A stretch of DNA of 64,000 bases from Mycolicibacterium sp. BiH015 (lineage in GTDB: Bacteria > Actinomycetota > Actinomycetes > Mycobacteriales > Mycobacteriaceae). This document shows, in pieces, positions 7,327 to 15,994 of the stretch. The stretch lies in contig NZ_JAQGCZ010000012.1 in the NCBI RefSeq assembly GCF_027706845.1, positions 62,001 through 126,000 on the forward strand, read 5' to 3'. The notes under the pieces are model-generated. The model did no database searches and was not told where the DNA came from. It saw nothing but the letters and a program-made list of their open reading frames with translations. Within the stretch, counting starts at the first letter, position 1. Every line of letters starts with the position of its first letter. The position numbers and the translations under genes were made by a program.

Positions 7327-9179
7327 GCCTGGGCGGACGGCTGGTACTCGGCTTCGCTGCCGGTGGACTCGCTGTTGTTGATCCGTCCACCGCCCCAGGC
7401 GATTCCGGCGATCATCGCCAGGGTGCAGACAAGCACCACCAGACATCCGATGAGCCACAGCGACGCAGGGATGTCGGGGCTGCGCTCGCGCTGAAGGATG
7501 GTGATCTCGGAGACGAACGGACGCGTGAACTGGGCTTCGGCCGGCACCTCCTGTGCACCGATGCCGGGGTCACCCGCCAGGTAGATCGGGACCGCGGTGA
7601 GCGTGCGTCCGTCGTGGACGCGCAGCAGTGTCTTCCACGTGCCCGACACCGGCATCGGCTCGGTGGAGACGTAGTGGCCGGGACCGACCTTCTCCAGCGG
7701 GTCGACGAACTGGCCCGTCTGGTTGGCCAGCCCGCCCTGCCAGCCGAGCACGGCCACCCAGTTCGGGTTGTCGCTGATGACATTCGGAGGGTTGAACCGC
7801 ACGTCGGCGGTGACGTAGCGCCCCTCACCGGGTCCCTGCGCCTCGGTGAGCGTGACCGACGCGGTTGCGTCCTGTGGCGTGTTGTAGCGCAGACCGTTGG
7901 CCGCCGCGACGCCGATGACGAGCACGGTCAGCGCAACCAGCCCGGCGCCCAGCTTGCGGCCGGGGATCCGCTGACCGGTGATCACCATGCCGGCCATCGC
8001 GCCGCAGGCACCGACCAGGACGGCCACCGGAATCGCCATCGCGAGTGCCTCGGGCCAGATGCTCGTCGGCCAGCCGAGCGGGTAGACGGCGTTGATCCAC
8101 AGCGACTCGAGCCACAGCCCGGCGGTGGCGATGCCGAGACCGGAGACGGCGCCGAAGACGATGGGCCGCTTGAACAGTGGCGTCAGCGCGACCAGCTCGA
8201 CAACCAGCGCGGCGCCCAGATAGAGCGGAAACCAGTTGACCGGCGCGTCGAGCACCGGTGCCACCAGGAAAGCCACGATGCCGCGCAGTCCGATGGCGAT
8301 GACCGCCGCGATGATCGCGGCACCTCTGCCCAGGAAGATGCGTGCCATCACCAGCGCCAGGGACGCGGCCGCGGCGATCAGCATCGGCTGGAAAACCTGC
8401 CGGAACTGCGGCACGCCGAAGTCGAACTCGATCTGGTACACCGAGGCGCCGATCAGCACGCCGGCGAACGCGAGGTAGAGAACAAACTTCAGGCCGAGGC
8501 CGTCGCGCGGAATGTCGGGCGCGACCGAGCGCTTGCCCTCGTACTCCAGGTATGCCGCCGCCAGCGTCGAAAAGCCCGCCCCGCCGATCATCATGAGGTG
8601 GGTCGGCCCCCACAGCGTGACGTCCTGGCCGAAGATGCGGTGCCAGATGTCGTCGAGCGGGAAGCCGAGCAGGGCATACATGCCGCACCCCGCCATCACG
8701 ATGCCTCCGACCGGCGCGTACCAGTCGTCGGTGATGCGGACCGCGGCCGGACCCGGCCTGTTCTCCGCGCCGAGCGGCAGCACCATCGCGGTGCAGCCGG
8801 CGACGAAGATGCCGAACAGGCCGATCAGGATGAAGTAGTGGGCCGGGTTGGCCAGCGCGCCGTCGTCACGGCCGTTGCCGATGTGCAGGCTGACGTCCCA
8901 GATGAAGCCGAACAGTGCGCAGATGATCGACGACGTGAACAGCGCGACGGGCAACGCGACCCAGGACGGTCGTTTGAACCGGCGGCCCATCCAGTCGGCG
9001 AGGCTGGTCAGCCAGGTGATTTTGTGATTGCGGTGCATCCACCCGATCCACAGCAAGATCGCCGCGACGACGCCACCTGCCGCCGTCAGCGTGATGATCT
9101 CGCTGATGGCGGTGCCGCCGCCCTCGCCACCGCCCGACTGCTGAGCCAGAACCGATACCGCCAGCTGAGAATGCTCCAT
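7323..9179 (-). CDS. Large polytopic membrane protein with C-terminal extracytoplasmic beta domain
   Basis: This is the first gene of the four-gene membrane operon. ATG 9179 gives 618 residues. An N-terminal Gly-rich segment and the first helix (ITLTAAGGVVAAILLWIGW) are followed by about ten further membrane segments up to roughly residue 430. A soluble stretch of about 130 residues (TASVTLTEAQGPGEGRYVT, GHYVSTEPMPVSGTWKTLL) then precedes one last helix and a short tail. The soluble part, with its G-Y-x(n)-G-W pattern, resembles FixH/YtkA-like domains found beside copper and respiratory proteins; that match is by eye only. The longer open frame to 9599 is rejected because it would run over the divergent promoter region. 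The function is unknown. Confidence 0.7.
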   Translation of the reverse strand: MEHSQLAVSVLAQQSGGGEGGGTAISEIITLTAAGGVVAAILLWIGWMHRNHKITWLTSLADWMGRRFKRPSWVALPVALFTSSIICALFGFIWDVSLHIGNGRDDGALANPAHYFILIGLFGIFVAGCTAMVLPLGAENRPGPAAVRITDDWYAPVGGIVMAGCGMYALLGFPLDDIWHRIFGQDVTLWGPTHLMMIGGAGFSTLAAAYLEYEGKRSVAPDIPRDGLGLKFVLYLAFAGVLIGASVYQIEFDFGVPQFRQVFQPMLIAAAASLALVMARIFLGRGAAIIAAVIAIGLRGIVAFLVAPVLDAPVNWFPLYLGAALVVELVALTPLFKRPIVFGAVSGLGIATAGLWLESLWINAVYPLGWPTSIWPEALAMAIPVAVLVGACGAMAGMVITGQRIPGRKLGAGLVALTVLVIGVAAANGLRYNTPQDATASVTLTEAQGPGEGRYVTADVRFNPPNVISDNPNWVAVLGWQGGLANQTGQFVDPLEKVGPGHYVSTEPMPVSGTWKTLLRVHDGRTLTAVPIYLAGDPGIGAQEVPAEAQFTRPFVSEITILQRERSPDIPASLWLIGCLVVLVCTLAMIAGIAWGGGRINNSESTGSEAEYQPSAQA

Positions 9180-9298
9180 TGTCGTCCCCTGCTTCGCGTG
9201 TCCGAACCCTACCGGTCGGTAATGTTGCCAGAATCCCCCCAAGCGAAACCAGGGGTACCGGGTTTTTGTCGAACGCTTCCGAAACGTGATCAAGAGCG

Positions 9299-9304
9299 TA
9301 AATA
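9299..9304 (+). promoter_or_regulatory. Probable -10 element (TAAATA) of the membrane hydrolase gene
   Basis: TAAATA ends 7 bases before the ATG at 9312, which would place the transcription start at or next to the start codon (leaderless mRNA, common in mycobacteria). No Shine-Dalgarno sequence precedes the ATG, which agrees with this. No convincing -35 was found. Confidence 0.4.
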
Positions 9305-9311
9305 TGGCTGC

Positions 9312-11720
9312 ATGCCCGGGGGGAAGACCGTTATTGAGCTGCGTGTACATGGGGTCTCCGGCACGCCGCCAGAAGCGATGCTGAGCTGTCCGAAAGAGTT
9401 CCGCAAACAGGTTGGCGGCGATGCCGACGCCGGGTTTTTCCGAAGACACCTGTGGGTCGACAGGGCGGCGGATCCGCCCCGGGACGGAACGTGGTGGCGG
9501 CGGATGGAGGCGTATTCGTGGGGTGGGTTGACATCCCGGCGCGCCAGCCGCGCGGTGTGGTTGTTGTTCCTGCCGTTCAGCCTGATCAACCTGGCGCACT
9601 GGATGCTGCCGCCGGCGAGGCGACCCGTGTGGGCGGCCGGTGCAGTCACGGTGCTGCGCCTACTCGCACTGTCGTTCACGCTGACGCTGCTGCTGGCCAT
9701 GGCGGTCGCGGTCCTCGACGTTGCGGTATGGCAATGCACGACGCTGCCCTACTGCAGCGCGGGATGGGGGCCGCTGGCACTGCTGTCAGCGGCGCCGATG
9801 GGCGTGCGGTTGGCCATCGGCGCGCTGCCGCTCGTCGCGGTGATCGGCGCGCTGTGGCTCCTCGGCCGTGAGGAGACCATCAGGGTCGACGAGCCGGCTT
9901 CGGCGCCACCGAGCGCGGCCCACACGCTGATCGACAACAGCGCGCCGCCGCCCGAAGCTGTTGTCGGCGAAGCGGATCCCTCTCCGTTGAGCAGCACCGA
10001 CTTCTGGAATGCCGACGACGCGGTGCGGTGCATGCGGGCCTGCCATGTGACGGCGTGGACGGCGGGGCTGGGTGCTGTGGTGCTCGTGGCTCCGGTGACG
10101 GCGCACCACGGCGGCGTCACCGGAGCCGTCGACCTCGCGCTGATGGCCGCGAACCTCGCACTGCTGGCAGTCGCGATCGTGGCGACAGCGTCGACGAAGG
10201 CCACCGGCCGCGGCGGGGACGCCGCTTCCGAGACCACCGGCAGTCTGCTGAACAACGCGCGGTGGCTTGCTCTTATCGCGAATGCCGCGACCCTGATCTG
10301 GGTGGGGATCACCTATCGCCCGGAGCTCTCGGCGGCGGCACCGAACGTGCTGCCGGGTTTGCACACCACGATCTACGTGCTGACGGCGGTTCAGGTAATA
10401 CTGCTGGCGGCGCTCGGGATCGCGATCGCGATGTCGAGAACGCACAGGGCGTTTGCGCCCGGCTACCAGCCGACGCTTGGCGGCTACACCGCCTGGTTCG
10501 TCGCACTGCTGGGCTGGCTGATCGGCGCCGGTTTCAGCGCGGGCGTGGGGCTGTGGACCGCCGAGGTGCTCGGCACGTGGGTGGTGTCCGCCGAGGACGC
10601 CGCGTCGATGCTCCTGCTCCCGACCGAGGCGGCCCCGCTGATGGTGCCGAGGGTGTACGTGTGGGCATCGGTCGGCGCGGTGATAGTGCTCATCGTTGCG
10701 GTCGTGGCCGTGGTGCGCCTGCTTCGCACCGTCATGCGCGCCGACGCCGACGGGGAGACCAGCGAGGCCGCCCGGAAGATCGAGAGCAGTGTGTCTGCGG
10801 CCGTGTCGGCACGGATCCGGCGAGCACGCCAGTTCGCCTCCCTGACCGAGCACGGGCCGGGACTCATCGCTTGCCTGGTTGCCGTCGCGGTGATGCTGGT
10901 CTTCGTCGCGGCGGTGCTTCTCTACCTGGCGATCACTGCGGTCGACACCTTCGTGGAGGTGGTGCTCGCCCGGGTGGCGGTCGGCGCGACCGTGGTGATC
11001 GTCGCGGCGTTCGTCGGATTGGTCGTGCTGGCGGTACGCAATCGCCAGACGCGGCGCTCCATCGCGATCCTGTGGGACGTCATCACGTTCTGGCCGCGCG
11101 CCAACCATCCGCTGACACCTCCGTCCTACGGCGGCCGCACAGTGTTCGACCTCCGATTGCGGATGCGGGTGCTGCGCGAATCGGCGGATCCGACCGAGGT
11201 CGTCCTTGTCGCGCACAGCCAGGGCACGATCATCGCCGCGGCGACCCTGATGCAGGCGACCGGACGGAATGAGAGGTATCCGCTGCTGACATTCGGCGCA
11301 CCGCTGCGGCGGCTCTACTCGTGCAACTTCCCGGCGTACTTCGGCCGGGAGGCCTTGGACAAGGTCAGGAGACTCGCTGAGCCCGAGGGTGCGAATCGGT
11401 GGATCAACCTGTGGGCACACACAGATCCGATTGGCGGCTGGGTGTTCGCCAAGGACGCCGTGTACGTCGACGGGGAGCCGGTGCCGAAGGAGATGGCTGC
11501 GATGGCGACGGACGTCGACTGCCGGATATTCGATGTGCAGCAGGTCTTTCCGCGTATAGGCGAATACGACATCGACCCAGGCGGGAAGATCTGTGGACAC
11601 TCCGGCTTCTGGGAGCGCGCAGAGTTCGTCAAGGCGATCGCCGCGCTGCAGGTCATCGTCGCCCCGGAGTCCGCACCGTACATCAACCGCACCCCGCCAC
11701 CAACCGAGCGGGCGTACTGA
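9312..11720 (+). CDS. Membrane-embedded alpha/beta hydrolase-like protein
   Basis: The protein is 802 residues long. The N-terminus carries VIELRVHGVSGTPPEAML, an oxyanion-type HG motif, then EAYSWGGLTSRR. About nine or ten transmembrane segments follow between roughly residues 75 and 580. The C-terminal part (about 600-802) contains the nucleophile elbow VLVAHSQGTIIAA (Ser near residue 636), the acidic stretch WINLWAHTDPIGG and a candidate catalytic His in ICGHSGFW. The order suggests one hydrolase fold whose strands are split by a large membrane insertion. Similar proteins occur in other actinobacteria as hypothetical proteins. The substrate is unknown; a membrane lipid is a guess. ATG 9312 is chosen because the frame upstream is antisense to the divergent operon. 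Confidence 0.75.
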   Translation: MPGGKTVIELRVHGVSGTPPEAMLSCPKEFRKQVGGDADAGFFRRHLWVDRAADPPRDGTWWRRMEAYSWGGLTSRRASRAVWLLFLPFSLINLAHWMLPPARRPVWAAGAVTVLRLLALSFTLTLLLAMAVAVLDVAVWQCTTLPYCSAGWGPLALLSAAPMGVRLAIGALPLVAVIGALWLLGREETIRVDEPASAPPSAAHTLIDNSAPPPEAVVGEADPSPLSSTDFWNADDAVRCMRACHVTAWTAGLGAVVLVAPVTAHHGGVTGAVDLALMAANLALLAVAIVATASTKATGRGGDAASETTGSLLNNARWLALIANAATLIWVGITYRPELSAAAPNVLPGLHTTIYVLTAVQVILLAALGIAIAMSRTHRAFAPGYQPTLGGYTAWFVALLGWLIGAGFSAGVGLWTAEVLGTWVVSAEDAASMLLLPTEAAPLMVPRVYVWASVGAVIVLIVAVVAVVRLLRTVMRADADGETSEAARKIESSVSAAVSARIRRARQFASLTEHGPGLIACLVAVAVMLVFVAAVLLYLAITAVDTFVEVVLARVAVGATVVIVAAFVGLVVLAVRNRQTRRSIAILWDVITFWPRANHPLTPPSYGGRTVFDLRLRMRVLRESADPTEVVLVAHSQGTIIAAATLMQATGRNERYPLLTFGAPLRRLYSCNFPAYFGREALDKVRRLAEPEGANRWINLWAHTDPIGGWVFAKDAVYVDGEPVPKEMAAMATDVDCRIFDVQQVFPRIGEYDIDPGGKICGHSGFWERAEFVKAIAALQVIVAPESAPYINRTPPPTERAY

Positions 11721-11721
11721 C

Positions 11722-13104
11722 TCACTTGCGCGGTGGCCGAAGCACTTTCATCGCCATCTGCATGATCGGTGACGGGATGCGGTCCTTCATCGACAGTGCC
11801 GAGGCGCCCATCTGGGTTCGTATCGGGGTGCCTCGGCCGAACGTGCGGTTGAGCGGACCCCCACTCGGTTCCAGATCGACGTGCAACGGCGGTCTGCCGT
11901 CGGCCGCGCCGAGTGCGTTCGAGATGACCATGCGCTGGATCTCGCTGGTTCCCTCAAAGATGGTGTACAGCTTGGCATCTCGGTACCACTTCTCCACGGG
12001 GTGGTCTTTGATGTACCCGTAGCCACCCATGGTCTGGATGGCGCGCTCGGTGGCCTTCACGGCGAGCTCACTGGCCGCCAGCTTCGACATCGACCCCTCG
12101 CCCCGTTCGAACGGCACACCCGTCGCGGCCATCCAGGACGCCCGCCAGGTGAGCAGCCGCGCGGCGTCCAGAGCCGTGGCGATGTCGGCGAGCGGAAACG
12201 CAATGCCCTGGTTGTCGATGATCGGTGCCCCGAACGCCTCGCGCCGGTTGGCGTACTCCGTCACGTACTCCAAAGCGGCCCTGGTGATCCCGAGGGCCTG
12301 CGCGGCGACCATCGGCCGCGTCTGCTCGAACGTGCCCAGCGTCGCAGAGCCCGAATGCTTACCGCCCTCCACCGCCTCGCGAGCACGGGCCAGCTTGTGG
12401 TCGAGTTTCTCCTGTCCGCCCAGAAGGTGGTCGCCCGGCACGCGCACCGAATTGAACTTCAACTCCGCGGTGTGGGAGGCGCGGCAGCCGAGCTTGTCCA
12501 GCTTGCGCACCATGTCCAGGCCGGGCGTGCCGCCGGGCACGATGAACAGTGCCTGCCCCTTGTGGCCGAGCTCCTGGTCGACGACGGCGTTGACCACGTG
12601 GACGTTGGCGATGCCGCCGTTTCCGATCCACATTTTGTGGCCGTCGATGATCCAGTCGTCGCCGTCGCGGCGGGCGGTGGTTCGCAGGTTCCGGACGTCA
12701 CTGCCGCCCTCGGGCTCCGAAATCGCCAGCGCCGCCAACTTGAGATCGCCCGGGGTGCCGAAGCATTCCGGAGCCCACTGCAGCATCTGCTCGGGAGAGG
12801 CCGCCTGCCCGATCGCGGACAGGGCCAGCGCCGGCATCACCACGGCCAGGCCGATGCCTGCGCATCCCCAGAACAGCTCCTCCATGAACATCGGCAGCGA
12901 CAGACCTGTGGGGTCGCCGATGAGGTCCCGGTAGAACAGCGGGCTGTAGAAGCCTCTCGATGCCGCCTCCTCCAGCACCGGCCATGGAAACTCTTGGCGC
13001 TGGTCGTAATCGGCGGCGACGGGCCGGACGACCTGTTCGGCGAACTCGTGCGCGCGCCGCGCGAGATCATGCTGGGCAGCAGTCGGGGTGATGTCGAAGG
13101 TCAT
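11722..13104 (-). CDS. Acyl-CoA dehydrogenase (FadE family)
   Basis: FAD enzyme that introduces the alpha-beta double bond into acyl-CoA during beta-oxidation. The 460-residue protein has the FAD/substrate motif AISEPEGGSDV, the TELKFNSVRVP region and the C-terminal signature QTMGGYGYIKDHPVEKWYRD. The family's catalytic base is seen in YTIFEGTSEIQR (Glu384). ATG 13104 is preceded by GGGAGC at good spacing, so an in-frame upstream ATG at 13128 is not needed. The 460-residue length is slightly above the usual 380-400. It is convergent with the membrane hydrolase, with one base between the stop codons. Mtb has about 35 FadE paralogues and I cannot assign the number; Rv0131c (fadE1) is a positional candidate. 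Confidence 0.9.
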   Translation of the reverse strand: MTFDITPTAAQHDLARRAHEFAEQVVRPVAADYDQRQEFPWPVLEEAASRGFYSPLFYRDLIGDPTGLSLPMFMEELFWGCAGIGLAVVMPALALSAIGQAASPEQMLQWAPECFGTPGDLKLAALAISEPEGGSDVRNLRTTARRDGDDWIIDGHKMWIGNGGIANVHVVNAVVDQELGHKGQALFIVPGGTPGLDMVRKLDKLGCRASHTAELKFNSVRVPGDHLLGGQEKLDHKLARAREAVEGGKHSGSATLGTFEQTRPMVAAQALGITRAALEYVTEYANRREAFGAPIIDNQGIAFPLADIATALDAARLLTWRASWMAATGVPFERGEGSMSKLAASELAVKATERAIQTMGGYGYIKDHPVEKWYRDAKLYTIFEGTSEIQRMVISNALGAADGRPPLHVDLEPSGGPLNRTFGRGTPIRTQMGASALSMKDRIPSPIMQMAMKVLRPPRK

Positions 13105-13187
13105 GAAAAGCTCCCGGTTTGAGTGCACACCTGTTCACTGGTACCCAGTTCGGCACGGCAGGAATCCGCCGGTTCTACGGTGGAAGC

Positions 13188-13709
13188 ATGCGGATCCCGC
13201 GCCTGCGCCAACAGGACGGCACCACGTGCGGACCCGCGGTCGCCGTCATGGCGGCCGCGCTGCTCGACCCCGGTTATCGGCCGGTGCTGGCAGCTCAGGG
13301 TCGGTTCTCAGACGAGCAGCGACGTGTGCACGCCTCGATCAATGTGCTGTGGCCTCGCCGGTTGGGGACGACGCCGTCGGCGGTGTCGCGCGCGATCACG
13401 GTTCTCTCCGGAGGCACCCGCTACCGCTGGCGGCTGTGGTGGGGCAGGCGCGACGGGCTGTCCGACGTACTCGATGCGCTCGACGCGGGCCGGCCGGTGG
13501 CGATGCTCGTCGGCCGTGTGATTCCGAGGCACTGGGTGCTGCTCGTCGATGTCGCCGGCGAGATGCTCGAGTGCTACGAGCCGTCGTCCGGAGAGCTGCG
13601 CGCGGTCGACCTGGACGCCGTGCGGTTCGCAAGGCTGACGAATGTGGGCTATCCGCGCCCGTTTGCGTTCGTGTTGCCCAGGCTCTCGACCCGCTCGGCG
13701 ACGGCATGA
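13188..13709 (+). CDS. C39-like cysteine peptidase domain protein
   Basis: The 173-residue protein starts MRIPRLRQQDGTTCGPAV, the typical N-terminal motif of peptidase C39-like domains with Gln8 (oxyanion) and Cys14 (nucleophile). The His and Asp partners appear in PRHWVLLVDV and ECYEPSSGE. These are the three elements of the papain-like C39 fold. No signal peptide or ABC transporter is attached, so it is a stand-alone cytoplasmic domain. Its role is unknown. ATG 13188 is preceded by GGTGGAAG. Its 3' end overlaps the convergent flavoprotein gene by 61 bases. It shares a short divergent region (13105-13187) with the acyl-CoA dehydrogenase gene. Confidence 0.75.
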   Translation: MRIPRLRQQDGTTCGPAVAVMAAALLDPGYRPVLAAQGRFSDEQRRVHASINVLWPRRLGTTPSAVSRAITVLSGGTRYRWRLWWGRRDGLSDVLDALDAGRPVAMLVGRVIPRHWVLLVDVAGEMLECYEPSSGELRAVDLDAVRFARLTNVGYPRPFAFVLPRLSTRSATA

Positions 13710-14287
13710 TCGCCCGGGTCTGCTGACGCGCGGAGCCCTGCGACGACGCCGTCGCGGTTACGGTCGGGCTGATTCTGCGACATCTTCGACTTGCCCGCGA
13801 CCGACCGGATCCGCACTTCGATGCCGACGATGCCCTTCAGCTGGCCGCAAATGTAGGACTCGGGCGCGTCGGAGACCTGCCACCGAGTGGCGCGATCCTG
13901 CTCGTGGTGGTCGGTGAGCCTGGTGACGAGATCACGCAGCCAGTCCGCGTCGTCGTGGGCGATCAGATCGCCGTGGACGGTCAGAACGTCGTAATTCCAT
14001 GTCGGCACGACCTTCCCCGTCTCCGCCTTGGTGGCATAGAACGACGGCGAGATGTAGGCCTGCGGGCCGGAGAAGATCGCGACCGTGGCTCCGCCTGCGG
14101 CCTTCCAGTGCGGGTTCGCCTTCGCGACATGTCCGAGCAGCGAGTGCCGCTGTGCGTCGTAGACCAGCGGTAGAGGCGTCACCACGAGGCCTTCGCCGCT
14201 GTGCGTCACGAGTTGAGCGAACCCGCCGCGGTGCAGCGCGACGCTGGTTTCAGCGTCGGAGAGGGCGAACTTCGGGGGGATGTACAT
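13649..14287 (-). CDS. FMN-binding PaiB-family protein
   Basis: The 212-residue protein begins MYIPPKFALSD, followed by VTHSGEGLVVTPLPLVYD and GHVAKANPHW, which are hallmark motifs of the PaiB split-barrel family (FMN-binding negative transcriptional regulator family). YISPSFYATK and VPTWNYDVLTVHG are further conserved positions. Family members bind FMN; the regulatory role reported for Bacillus PaiB may not apply here. The C-terminal 40 residues are hydrophilic and unlike the family core. That tail lies in the 61-bp antisense overlap with the C39-like gene. The MFS transporter gene ends 12 bases upstream on the same strand, so both may share a transcript. Confidence 0.85.
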   Translation of the reverse strand: MYIPPKFALSDAETSVALHRGGFAQLVTHSGEGLVVTPLPLVYDAQRHSLLGHVAKANPHWKAAGGATVAIFSGPQAYISPSFYATKAETGKVVPTWNYDVLTVHGDLIAHDDADWLRDLVTRLTDHHEQDRATRWQVSDAPESYICGQLKGIVGIEVRIRSVAGKSKMSQNQPDRNRDGVVAGLRASADPGDHAVAERVESLGNTNANGRG

Positions 14288-14299
14288 CGTGCGTCGAGC

Positions 14300-15613
14300 T
14301 TAGGACGGAGTCTCCCGTGCCGGGGTGTCGGCGGCCTGCGACCTCGGTACTGGCGCGGGCCAGTCCGGAGGTGCCTTCAGGCTCGCCAGGGCGAGGCTGC
14401 TGAGCCCCATCAGGGCCATCGTGAGGATCAGGAAGTTCGTGTACCCGCCGAAGTGGTCCGACGTGGCGCCCGCGGCGAGTGGGCCGAACGCCGTGCCCAG
14501 GGACAGAGCCGCCACCAGGCCGCCGAAGAGCCCGCCGAAACTCCTCAGCCCGAAGTAGCGCGACGCCAGATAGGCGATCACGTCGACTTCCGCACCGAGG
14601 GTGAGGCCGAACAACGCCGCAGCCACCGTCTGGCTGACGGGACTGCTGCCGTCGATCAGCAACGCCGCGCACCCGAGAATCGGCACCAGATACGCACCCG
14701 CGCCGACCACCCGCCCAGGGAACCGATCCAGCAGCAGGCCCACGCCGAGTCTGCCCACGATCGAAAAGATCCCGACGAGCGCCGCAGTCCCCGCCGCAGC
14801 GACAGGACCGGCGCCGGCGTCGCGCAGGATCGGCACCAGATGCACGACGATCCCCAGTGTGGTGAACGCGAACAGCCCGGCGGCGATCAACAGCTTGTAG
14901 AAGGTCGTTGACCGCAAGCCCTCTGCCAGCGTCACCCCGGGAAGCTCGACCGCGGGATGTTCGGGTGTGCCGACGTGCGGCAGGACCGCCGTGCTCGTCC
15001 GATCGTCCCGGGCGCCGTCCTGGGCGCCTCGGAAGAAGAACCACACCGCAACGAGAACGAGTCCGCCCCACAGTGCTGCCAGACCGAAAAATGCTCCGCG
15101 CCAACCCCATTCGCCCATAAACACAGTGGCCAGAGGCGGAAAGACCGCTGCGGCGAGTGATCCGCCCGACAGCGTCACCGCGAAGGCCAGCCCCCGTGAC
15201 ACCTCGAACCGACTGGCCACCGCCGACGTCCAGACGGTGGTCTGCACCCAGAACGATGCGAGGGCCAGCACCGCCCACAGCAGCAGCCAGTTCGACATCG
15301 CTCCGGTGGCCGTTCCCATCAACCCGAACGCCAGCGCCATCAGCACGGCACCGACAAGGCCCACCCTGCGCGGTCCCAGGCGGTCGACCATGAGACCGAT
15401 CGGCAGCGCGGCGACGGCGGCGGCCATCCCGACGATGCTCAAGCCCACCGACGTCTCGGCACGGCTCCAGCCGAACTCGTCCTGCAGCGGCTGCATGAAC
15501 GCGCCGAGCGAATAGACATGGATGACGCCCATCGAATAGCCGAGGCCGGCCGCCACGGGCACAGGGCCGTAGCGTCTCCACTCGGCTGCCGCCGTGCTGT
15601 AGGACGTCGCCAT
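14300..15613 (-). CDS. Major facilitator superfamily transporter (OxlT/monocarboxylate-like)
   Basis: The 437-residue protein has twelve predicted membrane segments in two halves. Helix 1 contains GLGYSMGVIHVYSLGAFMQP and loop 2-3 has the MFS signature MVDRLGPRRV. A long charged loop (RGAQDGARDDRTS) lies between helices 6 and 7. The N-terminal pattern (YSMGVFxxPLxxEFGWSRAE) matches the oxalate/formate and monocarboxylate branch of MFS, so the substrate is probably a small organic acid; this is inference. It lies upstream of the PaiB-like gene with a 12-base gap. No local regulator is obvious. Confidence 0.88.
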   Translation of the reverse strand: MATSYSTAAAEWRRYGPVPVAAGLGYSMGVIHVYSLGAFMQPLQDEFGWSRAETSVGLSIVGMAAAVAALPIGLMVDRLGPRRVGLVGAVLMALAFGLMGTATGAMSNWLLLWAVLALASFWVQTTVWTSAVASRFEVSRGLAFAVTLSGGSLAAAVFPPLATVFMGEWGWRGAFFGLAALWGGLVLVAVWFFFRGAQDGARDDRTSTAVLPHVGTPEHPAVELPGVTLAEGLRSTTFYKLLIAAGLFAFTTLGIVVHLVPILRDAGAGPVAAAGTAALVGIFSIVGRLGVGLLLDRFPGRVVGAGAYLVPILGCAALLIDGSSPVSQTVAAALFGLTLGAEVDVIAYLASRYFGLRSFGGLFGGLVAALSLGTAFGPLAAGATSDHFGGYTNFLILTMALMGLSSLALASLKAPPDWPAPVPRSQAADTPARETPS

Positions 15614-15648
15614 CGAGACCCCTCCATGCTGAGCGAGTGCTCAGGAGT

Positions 15649-15945
15649 CTAACCGGCGGTGGCCTCGGCGATCCGACGTTGCGCCTCGCCGACGGAGATG
15701 CGCAGGCGCCGGGCGAGCACGTCGGCCCACGGCGCCCCGGCGAACTCGACAGGCGGCGGACCGGCAACCAACTGGCCGAGTAGCCGCCGCTGCAGCACGG
15801 ACAGTTGCTTCGTCACCGTGTCCAGCCGCACCAGGAGTGCACGTTGATCGGCAGGCTGCAGCGACTGGAACGGGAGGGCGGCCAGCGCCCGGTGGGCATG
15901 GTCCACAGCGTCGAGTGCGGACATCACTTCCTTCTTCGAACTCAT
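15649..15945 (-). CDS. Orphan DUF222-type N-terminal domain (13E12 family)
   Basis: ATG 15945 gives 98 residues: MSSKKEVMSALDAVDHAHRA, LVRLDTVTKQLSVLQRRLL and LARRLRISVGEAQRRIAEA. This matches the start of DUF222/13E12 proteins, which normally continue for 300 or more residues and end in an HNH nuclease domain. Here the frame stops right after the RRI-EA helix, so the nuclease part is absent. It could be a truncated remnant or a real short version. I see no repeat or insertion sequence at the break. It diverges from the F420 enzyme gene with 49 bases between the start codons. Confidence 0.65.
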   Translation of the reverse strand: MSSKKEVMSALDAVDHAHRALAALPFQSLQPADQRALLVRLDTVTKQLSVLQRRLLGQLVAGPPPVEFAGAPWADVLARRLRISVGEAQRRIAEATAG

Positions 15946-15994
15946 GTTCGACAGCGTAGGAAAGGGGTACGACAAGCGCGGATACGCTGACGAC

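Noticed and set aside
7257..9311. Long open frame running antisense to the membrane operon into the hydrolase gene
   Set aside because: Arg/His/Gln-rich composition typical of a shadow frame; the real N-terminus of the hydrolase is clear at 9312.
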